A stretch of DNA of 64,000 bases, from assembly GCF_000151315.2 (NCBI RefSeq), contig NW_011887300.1:747310-811309 (forward strand), given 5' to 3'. The translations under genes and the position numbers were made by a program. Every line of letters begins with the position of its first letter. Position 1 is the stretch's first letter. The DNA is from Capsaspora owczarzaki ATCC 30864 (taxonomy: Eukaryota; Opisthokonta; Filasterea). The notes beneath the pieces were generated by a model that worked only from the letters and a program-made list of their open reading frames with translations, made no database searches and was not told the DNA's origin. This document shows, in pieces, positions 10,904-21,595 of this stretch.

Positions 10904-12708
10904 ATGCAGCTGAATGACGATTTCGACGATGCTGACAGCGCGCATCTCGGCGACGACGAGCTCGAGCTAGACGACGAGGATGACGAGGACGACGACGAGG
11001 ACGAGGACGACGATGAGTTGCAGTCGGATGCATCGCCACCAGTGCGGCAGCGGCGAGGAGGGTCGCTTTTGCTGTCCAGCCACCACCACCACGACCACAA
11101 CCACAACGACCGACAGAATCACCAGCAGCATCAGTACGCGAGCAGCACTCACGGGACACGCATGCTGGTCCAGCCGCCGCCCGCGCTCGACGCTGCACGG
11201 CTCGATGAAGACGGGAATGATGACGAGGACGATGCGAATCTGTACATCCATCTGCAGCGGCCGAGACCAGTGCGGCCAGCCATGCAACCCCAGCCAGAGC
11301 ATCAGCAGCGTGCGAGTGGTGCATTGTGTACTGCTGCTGCTGCTACTGTGACTGCTACTGCGATGACGTGCTGCTGCAGCGCGAGTCTCGAATCGCGGTC
11401 GTCGGCTGGGCGTCATCACTCCAGAAGGAAGCGACCACGACCATGAGCACGGCCGGGAGCACAGCCAGGAGCACAGCCAGGATCATAACGATGACGATGA
11501 CATTGAGCATGAATACGAGGACGACGAGAGCTTGGCCGACGCGGATGGCAGAGTCCGCTCGCTCCGCTTACGCGCTCAGAACGGCCTGGTCGCCCAGCGT
11601 GAACGAGCCGTGAGCACCTCGAGTAGAGCCATTCCACTACCATCACGACGAGGTGCGAATGAGACAGCAGTCACAGCCGGAACATTTGGATTTGCAAGCC
11701 AAGGCGGCGCGTCGCAGTCGTGGCCTCCTGCTGCTCCTGCTGCTGCTGCTGTTGCTACTGCTGCTGCTGGTGGTGGAGCAGACCATCCGAGTGCTGTGCG
11801 TACAAGTGGCGCGCGTCTCGTGTTGGTGCGAAACTCGCCGACCCCGAACAGACGCCGGCCAGTTCCATCATCGCCGTCGCCTCAGCCAGATCGACCTGCG
11901 TCTCCTGCAAGGTCGAGAGCACGGCCGAGTGTTGGAGACGCACCCGCACCCGCGACGGCAAGCACGGCAAGTGGTACCTCGACCACCCCTCGACGCACCA
12001 CTCGCCGGCAGGTGAATAGCCGCTTGGCAAAACGTCGCGAGTTGAGCGAGGACGAGGTTCTTGCTCCTCTGCGCATGCTCTCGTTGTACAATACCGTCCC
12101 AGAAGAACTCGCCCTGGCCGCGCAAGCCGCACAGCAAACAACCGTACTTGGCGCAGCCACAAGGCGAGCCATTTTGTCCGGCGAAGGGTCTACCAGCTCC
12201 AACGCATCGCTTGATCAGCCCAAGGCATCGGCCACCATGGAAGCCTCGCAGGCAAATAACAACAACATCTCCAACGACTCGCCCAGCGATGCCTCGGTTG
12301 GCGCACCTGTGCGGCCGAACAAGCGCAGGCTGGTCAGTACGCCACTCGAGCGCTCAATGAACGATCTGTTGGACGCCGTCATCGAGTGCAACACGCCACC
12401 AGCCACGTCAAATCGTTCCGGGCGGTGAGTCGGTGAATTCGGGAGATTGGTAGTGCTGCTGTTTGCTTCTTTTCCGTGTCTCATTTGTTTGTTTGCTGTT
12501 GGAACACCTTCATCCGTGTTCTTTTGTGTTTAACATCAACAGGCCACTTCAAGATGATGGCGGTTATGAATTGCCTGCAACAGGGGTCGAGTCGCCGTTT
12601 GACGTTGCACAGGAATTGACATTCCTGGTCAAGCGCGTTCGCGTTCACGAGCCCATGGGATGGGCGTCTGGGCTTGTTCCTGGCGAATCCATGTCTTACA
12701 TTACATGA
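10904..12708 (+). CDS. Unrecognised acidic, low-complexity protein (probably nuclear)
   Basis: Three exons: 10904..11309, 11380..12424 and 12543..12708, encoding 538 residues. The first intron's acceptor (ctgctgcag, 11379) is firm; its donor could also be one of two GTs a few bases further on, all phase 1, which would add a few residues. Residues 1-40 are almost all Asp/Glu. A His/Gln-rich stretch and a second acidic block (HDHEHGREHSQEHSQDH) follow, then Ser/Pro/Ala-rich linkers. The only ordered-looking parts are SRLAKRRELSEDEVLAPLRM at about 355-375, a basic PNKRRLVSTPLERSMNDLLD that could be a nuclear localisation signal, and a conserved-looking C-terminus VAQELTFLVKRVRVHEPMGW. No known domain is recognised. 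Strong acidity plus basic clusters fits a chromatin or transcription factor, but that is a guess. Confidence 0.65.
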
Positions 12709-14548
12709 CGCGCTGCATCTCACCTTTGTGGCGCGGGTATTATTTATTTTTCGACGAGCGCAATCCACTCGTTGGTTTTCTAGTTTATGGTTATTATTTT
12801 GTTACCACTACAACGCGGTTTGAAGCCAATACGTGACTCGGATAACTTGCAAGTTCCTTGAAGTTTGAAAAGAGCACGTCTGTTTGACATCACAATCACA
12901 CAACGCCGCCAATTTTGACTCAGTTGTCACCGTGTTGTTGTTTTCACTCATGCGTGAGACATACAACGACGCCATTGCCCTTGATGACCCCACATTACGC
13001 CTTTCCTTCAAAACCGAACGTAGAATTTTTGTGCTCTTCGTCGTTGCTCGCAGGTGATGGCCCTCGTGCACGGTGCTACGTGATGTGATGTCGCTCTTTG
13101 TGACACTCTCCTCCCTGTGCCATGAGAACAACACATTGGCAAAACCATCGTGACACACCGGTTTGTCGGTGGTTGCTTTTTCGCTTGTCCTTGTCAGGCC
13201 GGTTACTTGTGCCTGCACCTCTCACTACACGCCCATGTGCTGGCGTTCTATTACAGCGATGGCGGCATTCACTTCGACGTCGCTCTTTTCGTGGTTCCGA
13301 TGGGAAAAAGCCAACTGGTATGTTTTGAGTCTTGTGTCGTTGGGGAAAAAACAAAAAACAAAAAAAAAAAAAAAAAGCGCATGAGCCACAACAAAACGTG
13401 CTGTTGCAAATCCGGTCTGCCCGCTGTCACGCCCATCTGCTTTGCTTGCTTGCTTGCTTGCTTGCTCTTTGTAGAAGCAACATGGATCTTCCCCACTGGC
13501 CCACGTACGCATCTTCGACAAGTCCGTCCCAAAAATGGAGCCAGTTCTTGTTTTTTGTTTGTTTTTTTGTTGTTAACTCTTTTCTCTGTCCCACGTCGGT
13601 ACGCCCTTCCCCCTCCTTTTTCCTTCTGCCCTTGCTCCTTCCTTCTCCTCCTCCTCATCGTCATCATCATCATCAACAATTCGCTTTCCCCCCCCCCCTT
13701 TCTTATTGCCCCCTCTCCCCCTTTGCTCTGCAGTTGAGTCAGTGTTTTTGTTTGTTGTTGCTTTGGTTTCTTTTTTGTTTGTCTTCCGCTCTCTTCACTT
13801 CCGCTTTGACTCGCTCCGTCCAGCCCCACTCCGCGCACACTCACTTCCCCTCTCTTGCTTATTGGCTCTATGCTTCTCGTGTGCCTTCATCACCCTCTTC
13901 CCAATCTGCTCCTTGCTGTTTTGTGCCGTGACACGAACGTTTTGCTTTTTGCGGGGGGTTTTGTTTTTTTTTTGCAGTGGTTTTTTGGTTTTTTTTTTTT
14001 AACGCGTCACCTCCCCCCCCCTTCCGGCCTCGGTTCAACCTAACCCACACTCATTAACCTACTGTGACTCGCTCTCTTTCGCTTTCATTCTCGCACTTTC
14101 GTGCCGTCTTTTTCGGTCGCTTCTCTCGTGCCGTTTTGTTTTCATTCGTTGTTTTTTTTTTTTTTTTTTGTTTTTTCGTCTTTTTTTGTTTTTGTGTGTG
14201 TCACTTCTCCGCCGTTCCTCTTCCCGCTCGCTTTCTCCTTCAGTCACTTTGACATCAGGCCTTTTCCACCTGGTTGTTTCTTCGCTTCGTTTTCTCCATT
14301 GCTCGTTGCTTTTGTGCTTTCTGTTTCTGCCAGTGTCGGCCTTTCGTTTTCGTGTTTGTATTGTTTTTGTTTTTTGTTGTTGAGAAAAATCGAACGTTTC
14401 TCGTCACTTCCGATTCGTCCGGCTTATTTCTTGTTTGTTTTTGTCGTTTTTGTTTTTGGTATTGTTTTGTTTTTGGTATTGTTTTGTTCTCATTTATGTT
14501 ATTTTGTTTCCTTTTTGCTTTTTCTTTCGATTGCAGTTCGTTCTCGTC
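12709..14548. other. Long pyrimidine-rich leader region upstream of the LRR membrane protein
   Basis: About 1.8 kb with no convincing gene. From about 13330 to 14540 the plus strand is very rich in T and C, with poly-T runs at 13970-14000 and 14150-14170. A good acceptor (ttcgattgcag) ends at 14536, thirteen bases before the next start codon, so much of this may be a 5'-UTR intron. ORFs called here on both strands are composed of Phe/Leu/Ser or Lys/Arg runs and look like artefacts. Confidence 0.55.
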
Positions 14549-17500
14549 ATGAAGCCACGCAACTCGCTTTTGGCCATTGTGGCTCTGCTGGCCCTCTTTG
14601 CGTCCATGGGCAACGCCGACAACGCTTGCAACATTTGCGACTGGAGTTGCGCTAATGTCGCGCTGTGTGCCGACACCATGACAACGGTGCCGACAACGTT
14701 TCCGCCATACGACCCTGCTACCTACAGTGGCTATGATCCTAACGATGGCTACCTGTACGAGTTGCATGTGTTTGTCCTGTTTCTTGCTTCCAACGATATC
14801 GCCGTCCGCTCATCGTCCGCTTTGCGAGTCTTCTGCTACAGATCCTTGGCGTACACGAAAATTACCACCATCCCTGCCAACGCATTCGCCTCAATCGCCA
14901 ACACTCTGACTCGCTTGTACGTGACTGCAACCTCCAGCTCAGCTGAAAAGAATACCGCGCTAAACTTCGTTTGACCCATTCGCCTCGTAGGGATGTGTCG
15001 GGTATGGCACTTGAATCGATCGACCCACAGGCGTTCGCTGGTTTGACACGTCTCCAAAGCCTGTATGTGCCGAGTACTTGACTATGTGCAGCATCCTTGT
15101 CGCCACGTGCATGAACGGTTGCCAGTTTTGTTTGCTCATTGTGAGTTTGTGTTTTTCTTTTGAGCAAGAGCACTGGGGGGAAATCCGCTTCTTTCAACCT
15201 TGCCAGCCAATGTCTTTTCCGGTTTGACTGCACTGACCACGCTGTAAGCATGCAAATTGCACTGCCACCGCTTTTCATCGATGAAGAAGGTCGCGCGCCT
15301 TGCTGGTTTCACTCAGTGTTTCGATTTGACTTGCCTTGTTGAGCAGAGATTTGTCGTACAGTTCGCTTTCAAACTTGCCCGTCAACTTCTTTACCGGTTT
15401 GAATGCGCTAACCTGGCTGTACGCTTGCAAATGGCCGTGCTATCGTGAGTCCACCTTACTAACTGCGGACGACTGGTTCTTGTCATGCAGCGCACTTTCG
15501 AGCGCCCCAATCACAGCGCTGCCCAGCAATGTATTTGCTGGACTTGGCAACCTGCAGGAACTGTAAGCACGAGGAGACTGGGTCTCTGGTTTATTCAATC
15601 CAGTGCTCACATTTGTTCTTTTGTTCTGGAACAAAGCTACCTTGATAACACGCTTATCACTGTCCTCGATCAAAACGTGTTCGACCCCGTTCCTCTCTTG
15701 ACAGCCCTGTTCGTCGTCATCACCCTCTGGCTTGCGATTGCTGCACCTTGCTGGCTCCACATCTTACAACCGCACTCGCGAATTGTTGTGCAGGAATCTT
15801 CAGGCCCCGATCTCCGTATTTCCCCGTTTGAGCCCTCTTTCTCATCTGACGGCGTTGTACGTTTGCCATTGTCTGGCCAACTCGGAGAATGAGCTTGAAA
15901 TCGCTTTGTGAACTTGCAGCAGGCTGCTGGTCATCACTGATTTGTTTTCGCTCGCTATCCCTCTCTCTCTCGCTTCCACCACTCAGGACTTTGGGCTCTC
16001 CTTCTCTCACGACCATTCCGGATTCTGCATTGGCGACTTTGACCGCACTTAAGAGCTTGTAAGTTTGAGGTTGCGTGCCTTGGTGCGATTCGAGCTGACC
16101 GGTGTGGATTTGCGTCTGGGTATCCTGCTGCCAGCGGCGTGGCATTTCCGTTGGCCAGCCTCACCGCCAGCATGCTTGAGGGAGCTGCTCCCTCCCTCAC
16201 AACCCTGTAAGTCTGCGATGCAGTGTTCACGAGCGTTGTAGTGGTACTAGCCTGACTTGAATGCTCAGGGTTATCAACGGCGCGAGCCCCCTCACAGCCG
16301 TCCCTGTCGAAGCCTTGGCGACACTTACTTCGTTGCAGGTCCTGTGAGTCGTCAGATCCTCGTCGTGCACTCTTCATCGACAGCCTAACTCACTTTTTGC
16401 CCATTGTTTCAGTTACTGGTCTCAACCTCAATTCACCAGCATCCCAGATCATGCCTTTAGCTCTCTTACCAACCTGCAGACGCTGTAATGCACTTCGAGG
16501 ATGTGGAGAACTGCATACCCAACATTGTCTTGCGCTGCACTCGCTTATTGATGGAATCCGCTTTAGGGATATGAGCAACAGCCAGATTACCTCCATTTCA
16601 CCCAGCGCTTTTCAAGGACTCTCTAGTTTGACATATCTGTCAGTACTTTTGGTTTAGAACGTCTGGTGCAATGTGGAAGCGATCACATCGACTGCTTGGA
16701 ACTTGCTGGCTAACTCGGTTTCATGCAAAATGACTTTGTCACATGGCAGGAATCTCGCGCTCAACAACAAGCTGACCAGCTTTCCTGCCACGTTACTCCA
16801 GGGCACTCAACTGAAATACCTGTATGTCTCAACAGAATAACAGAATGCGGCACCACGTGCTGCAGGCAGATGCTCATTTGTCCGCTTTTTTTTTTCAGCT
16901 TTGCCTACGGCATGGGCAGCAACTTCCAACTTCCCCCTGGACTGTTCAAGACTCTAACTATGACTTACGTCTTGGTTAACGGTCGTGTTGTGGATGGCAT
17001 CACGAGAGAGCAGCCTAGCACCTATTCCACCTCCCCTTACAATTACGCTGGTAAGTCCTCCTTGGTTGATGTCCCCAGAATGCTGAAATAGACGCGTTAA
17101 CTGCATTCGTTGGTCTGCGCCAGCATGCGATGGCCAGTGCGACACTTGCTTTGCGGCTGGAAGTGCTTCGTGTTGCATGGCAAATTGCTTGTACTGCAAC
17201 ACAACCTCCACCTGCCAGTACTGCTACACTGGCTACACCATGGTCGGTGGTGTCTGCGTGGAGGCACACACGAGCCTTTCCACGATGTCTGCTGCTTCCG
17301 CGGCAACCGCATCAGCCATTTCCGCCGCTTCCGTCGTCGCCGCTTCGGCTGCTTCCGTCTCCCGTGCTTCCATCGCGTCCGCGTCGATTGTTTCCGCGTC
17401 CAGCGCTTCCGTCGTCGCCGCTTCGGTTGCTTCCGTCGTCGTCGCTTCGGTTGCTTCCGTCTCCAGTGCTTCCATCGCGTCCAGCGCTTCCGTCGTCGCC

Positions 17501-18001
17501 GCTTCGGTTGCTTCCGTCTCCAGTGCTTCCATCGCGTCCGCATCGATTGTTTCCGCGTCCAGCGCTTCCGTCGTCGCCGCTTCGCTTGACGCTCTGAGTG
17601 AGGCTACAAACAGTGGCAACACGTCGACGGTGACCATCGGGATTGCCGTTGGCTGTGCCGTTGGTGGTCTGGTTTTGATTGCCCTGGTCGTTTTGCTGTT
17701 GGTCAAGCAACAACGCTCCCCCAAGAAACCGGTTGAAGCGCCTGCTCACCAGCGCTCGCACTCTAGCCAAGCCATTGAGCAGATCCTGTACTCGTCCATT
17801 GACGAATTCAAGTTCGGCGATGAAAAGCCGCTTGCTCGACAGTCGTTTGTCGACAATACCTACGCCGCTGCTGTGAATTTGAACTGGAACAACCCCATGT
17901 ATGACCAGCTCAACGCGACCGTGGAGCCTGTGTACCAGAACGCCTCCGTGTATGTCAGCGAAGCGCCAGTGTACGAAAACTCGGATGTTGCCAAGCAGTA
18001 G
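14549..18001 (+). CDS. Secreted/type I transmembrane LRR protein with cytoplasmic tyrosine motifs, no kinase
   Basis: Sixteen exons sum exactly to 725 residues: 14549..14760, 14842..14916, 14991..15062, 15169..15243, 15347..15418, 15491..15562, 15637..15708, 15794..15856, 15987..16058, 16135..16206, 16269..16343, 16413..16484, 16567..16638, 16750..16821, 16899..17050, 17124..18001. Residues 1-27 are a signal peptide. Each small exon (63-75 nt, phase 2) is one extracellular LRR of the type 'ITALPSNVFAGLGNLQEL'. Next comes a Cys-rich CxxC segment (about 434-475), a Ser/Ala/Val-rich stalk (486-588), a TM helix (about 602-627, GCAVGGLVLIALVVLLLV) and an ~98-residue tail. The tail holds NNPMYDQL (NPxY-like), VYQN and VYEN (pYxN, the Grb2-SH2 type). 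It looks like a cell-surface adhesion or recognition receptor that is phosphorylated by another tyrosine kinase. The stalk resembles that of the kinase at 56934. Confidence 0.85.
17310..17590 (+). repeat. Degenerate tandem coding repeat (Ser/Ala/Val stalk)
   Basis: Imperfect repeats built on GCTTCCGTCGTCGCCGCTTC, encoding ASVVAAS/ASIVSAS. Two longer blocks (about 17400-17450 and 17490-17580) are near-identical, which points to recent internal duplication of the extracellular stalk. Confidence 0.8.
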
Positions 18002-18312
18002 ACCGCGTGCCAGACCAGTCACAACAACAAAAGGCCAGGCCTTTTGTTTCAAGAGTTTCACAGGGCTACGAGCCCTTCAAGAGTTTTCAGAGTTCAGAGT
18101 TTTCAAAGAGTTTTCAAAATGTTCAACAGTGTTCAAAAAGTGTTATTACAGTTCAAGAGTTTTCACAAATGCTGTCTGCTGTCGCATCGTGCCAGTGGCA
18201 AAACGCGACAAGTTCACCTGATACATGTATTGCGATGAGACAACCGAACAAATCAGGCTTTGGTTTTTCCGGTTTTTCTGGTTGATTTTGCGAACAAAAA
18301 CAAAACCAAAAC

Positions 18313-18348
<36 letters not shown>

Positions 18349-18357
18349 GATGCGAGA
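18002..18357. other. 3' spacer with AGAGTTTTCA-like repeats and a poly-T tract
   Basis: After the stop of the LRR protein, 18045-18175 holds many degenerate copies of (A)GAGTTTTCA/GTTCAA spaced 10-20 bases apart. A ~31-base pure T tract lies at 18316-18347, directly before the start region of the RING gene. No gene is seen. Confidence 0.6.
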
Positions 18358-21280
18358 ATGCCCGTGTCGGACTGGCTGCGTCAGCTGCGCGCGTTGCTGT
18401 CGACGTGGACGTCTCGCCCTGCGCCGTGCTGCTCGTCAAGCGGACTACTGCGCCATGTCACGTCGAACGTGGTGCTGATGACGCTGCCAGACCCGATGGC
18501 CGCTGGGCTGGACGAGCACGGCGACGCGGCGTCATCACTCCACCATCTCCTCCAAGCGTCGGCGTCAGCGTCTTCCTCCTCTGCAGCCTCGTCTCCCGCT
18601 GCGTCGTCGCCGTCAGCATTCGCGCCGCCGTACGTCTACCCACGCAGTCAGTCGCAAGTCCCGGCGTCCGTCATTGCTGCCAACAGACGACGAAGGGTAA
18701 CGAAAACCGATGACAGAATCCCCTTTTTTATTATTTATTGCAATTTTTTTACTTTTTTTTTTTTTTGTTTTTTTGCTGTGTTTTGTCGGCTTCGAAACGC
18801 TTACTGAGAAAACGCATTGTATGAAGGATGGATGCTAGGGGAGTGCATGCCGTCTGAGAGCTCTGCATACACTTTGATATTGTTGGATTGGGTATTTGGA
18901 GAGGTCGTGACATTAAGAGAGAGAGTGGTGAGAAGTTTTGGGGGAAAAAGTCGGCCTCTTCACGCCATGTCTCCACTCTCTCTTGTTCTCGATCAACATC
19001 GTATGACTTTGTTTTTTTCTATGATGGAAAAGTGCGCATGAACCCACAAACTAAATGCCCATGAACTCAAAAGCTAAATGCCCAAGAACTCAAAAGCTAA
19101 ATGCCCATGAACTCAAACAACTAACATCCTTCCTTTGCTGTTTGCTGAACCTTCGTTTTGGTCAGATAACGGCAGCAGAACGACTGCTCCGATCAAAGCA
19201 TGGCAAGCGATTCATGGTGTACAACACGAGCGACACCCCGCTGCTCAATGCACGCAACGCAGATGCCGTGTTTGATGGCAATGTCGTCGAGTTTCATTCC
19301 CCGTGCCAAAACCTGTCGCCAGATGCACACCCTCTCAGCCTGGATGCGTTGCTTGTGCTGTGCCGCTCAATGCGGTCTTGGTTGCACGCGCATCCCAAGA
19401 ACGTCGCAGTGATTGTGACTGCTCCGCGCCATGCGTCGCTGGTCATTACGTGCTGTCTCGTGTACTGCAGCTTTTTGCAGGCGACGGAAGGGGCCGAAGT
19501 GCTGGACTTTTACCAGCGTGAGGCGACCGCCTGCCAAGAGCTGATTGCTGCAACAGGCCAAACGCTACCGTCCCACCGCCGGTTTGTGCTGGCGTGGATT
19601 AAGCTTCTCGCGCGCAAAGGCCACTGCGACGTGCTCATTGACACCTCGCGCTTGGTGTCGAACGCCAGCTGGCATGCCATCAGCCGCCATCGCAGCTCGA
19701 GCGTCAACAGCGCCAACGGCAACAGTGGCGCCGAGCCGCCGCACTCTGGAGACCATGGCAGCGGTGCTGGTGTCGATGCATCGCACCACAATGGTGGCAA
19801 CGCTGGCAGCTCTGCTCGCGACAATTCCACCAGCATGCGTCTCGGCGCCCTCTTGTCCGCCTCGATTCAGACGACTCTCGGTGCGTCCATCTCCGCCAAA
19901 CAAAAGGCTAGCGCGCCGGAAGCCGATCCCCGGCAACTCGCACTGCTTGCGCGCGGTGATCTAGATGACTTGTGGGAGGACGAGGCCCCGCGCGGACGAA
20001 CTAGCTCTGGCTCGAGCGGCTCGCGCTCGCGCCGGAATAGCGGGGCGGGCCATGCAGCTGTCAGGCACGCCAGTGACGACATCGACATGGTCACGGCTCA
20101 CCCTCGACAGAGCACGAAATGTTATCAAGTGGTCTTGCAGTCAATCTCGTTGGCGTCGTTGCCCAACTTGGTCAAACCCTCGACGACGCCCTATCGCTTG
20201 TCAATCTTGATTGCCCGCAATGGCGACGTTGTCTATTCCTCCATGGTCGCCGATCGCGGCCCAAAGTCGTTGCCCCAAGGAGCAACCACTGTGGCCTTTG
20301 CCGTCAATCGAGAATTGAGTGGCGACTATTGGCTCAAAGTCTACTGCATGTCGAACGCTGGTCCTGGCATTCTTTTATGTGATACGACCTTCCACACCTG
20401 TCAGGTGTCTGTTGCCGAGAGTACTCTGTACGTCCAACGGTCGGAGATGAACACCAGTGCCCGAAACAGCGACCTGTTTCCTGAAGATTTTGCGCTCGCT
20501 CTGCAGTTCAGCGTACAACTCAAGGATCCCATGCCAGCAGCACTGCCTGCTCTGCTTGCGAGCGGCAGCAGTAGTAGTAGCAGCAGCAGCAGCAGCCGTG
20601 GTGGTGTTGCAATGGGGAGCACGGCCAATCTTGCCAGCACCTCCACCGAAATCCTTGCCGACCACCTTGCCCGTGCGTCTCCGGTCGCCCCTGCAACTCG
20701 CGCGCAAGCGACCGATTCGACGAGCAAAAACGAGCGCAGCATCCGCCGACAGACCCTTCTTGATCAAACGCGACGCGATGAAGAAATGGCCCGAGAGTTG
20801 GCGGCTCAGTTTGAGCGCGAGCTAGCTGCCGAGGCTGCTTCCGCGTCGGGCTTGACAACGCCTAGTATGACTCGCCAGTCGCTTCCTTTCGTGCCGTCCA
20901 CCTCTGGAACTCCGTGGTCTACACGCCGAGACATTCCTGCGCGGAACAGTCGCAGCGTGTTTTCTTCCGACGACTTTGCTGTTCTGTCCTCCAGCCTTCC
21001 CACCAGTGCGTATCGATCGCGTCGCTCCAGTACCGCGACTGTACCGAGCAACACGCCGACTCTATCCTCCCCTCTCGCCAGTAGTGCTGCGATGCACGAA
21101 GAGGTGGAAGAATGCCAAGTGTGTCGGCAAGCGTACGACGATGGCGAGCTTGTCAAGACCCTGCCCTGCTTTCACCGCTATCATAGTGCGTGCATTGACC
21201 CATGGCTGCTCACAAAAGGGCAGTGTCCAGTCTGCCACACTTCCATTCTGATTGCCGAAGATCGAGAGTATGATGATTGA
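18358..21280 (+). CDS. PTEN-like pseudophosphatase-C2-RING-H2 protein
   Basis: Two exons, 18358..18696 and 19166..21280, give 817 residues. Residues 1-230 follow the PTEN/tensin/auxilin phosphatase fold: NVVLMTLPDPM, then AAERLLRSKHGKRFMVYN, then FDGNVVEFHSPCQNLSPD, then HPKNVAVIVTAPRHASLVI, then VLDFYQREAT and LPSHRRFVLAWIKLL. The HCxxGxxR loop reads VTAPRHAS, so the catalytic Cys and Arg loop are gone and the domain should be inactive. About 430-566 is a PTEN-type C2 domain (CYQVVLQSISLASLPNL to FALALQFSVQLKD). From about 760 a complete RING-H2 follows (CQVC, LPCFHRYHSACIDPWL, CPVCHTS), which in known proteins recruits a ubiquitin E2. The domains are linked by Ser-rich and Glu/Arg-rich segments. 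The inferred role is a membrane- or phosphoinositide-associated E3 ubiquitin ligase. The second exon's frame extends upstream into the intron, so the acceptor at 19165 was chosen because it continues the PTEN alignment. Confidence 0.8.
19051..19119 (+). repeat. 23-bp minisatellite, 3 copies, in an intron
   Basis: Three head-to-tail copies of CTAAATGCCCATGAACTCAA plus AAG (19051, 19074, 19097), with one or two base differences, in the intron of the PTEN-like/RING gene about 45 bases before its acceptor. It creates a spurious in-frame ATG extension of exon 2. Confidence 0.9.
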
Positions 21281-21436
21281 TTTTTTTTTTTTTTCCTAGC
21301 TGGTTCCCGGCGGATGTTCTCGGTTTGTATTTGTTTGGACGTTTTTGGTTTTGTTTCTGGCTGTGTACTTTTATGTTGTTTAATAAGAATTTTGCTTCAA
21401 CAGTCTTTTTCTATTGATTCAACGCTTCCTGCTGCA

Positions 21437-21513
21437 ATGCTGTCCTATGAGAGTATGACGGAGAGACAACGCGAGGTGTATGACCAAGTCAAGAATGCGA
21501 GTGGACAGCTCGA
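21437..21513 (+). pseudogene. Orphan first exon of the RI-type LRR gene family
   Basis: Encodes MLSYESMTERQREVYDQVK plus NASGQLE and ends in a good donor (CTCGA|gtaaga). Length (77 nt), phase and sequence match exon 1 of the LRR genes at 8316 and 29871. No LRR exons follow: the next 80 bases are spacer, and then comes the last exon of the convergent biotin ligase gene. Unspliced, it would give a 26-residue peptide stopping at the donor TAA. It is best read as a relic of a third, truncated LRR gene, or a first exon left by a partial duplication. Confidence 0.75.
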
Positions 21514-21595
21514 GTAAGAAGAAAGCCAGGTTGATTGAAACATCACAGTGTGACAGCGCGTGCGTACTGACGAACTGTAAAACGTGCACAGAATA

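Noticed and set aside
13150-14767. Several Phe/Leu/Ser-rich ORFs on both strands
   Set aside because: Produced by poly-T and CT-rich sequence; no coding periodicity or motif.
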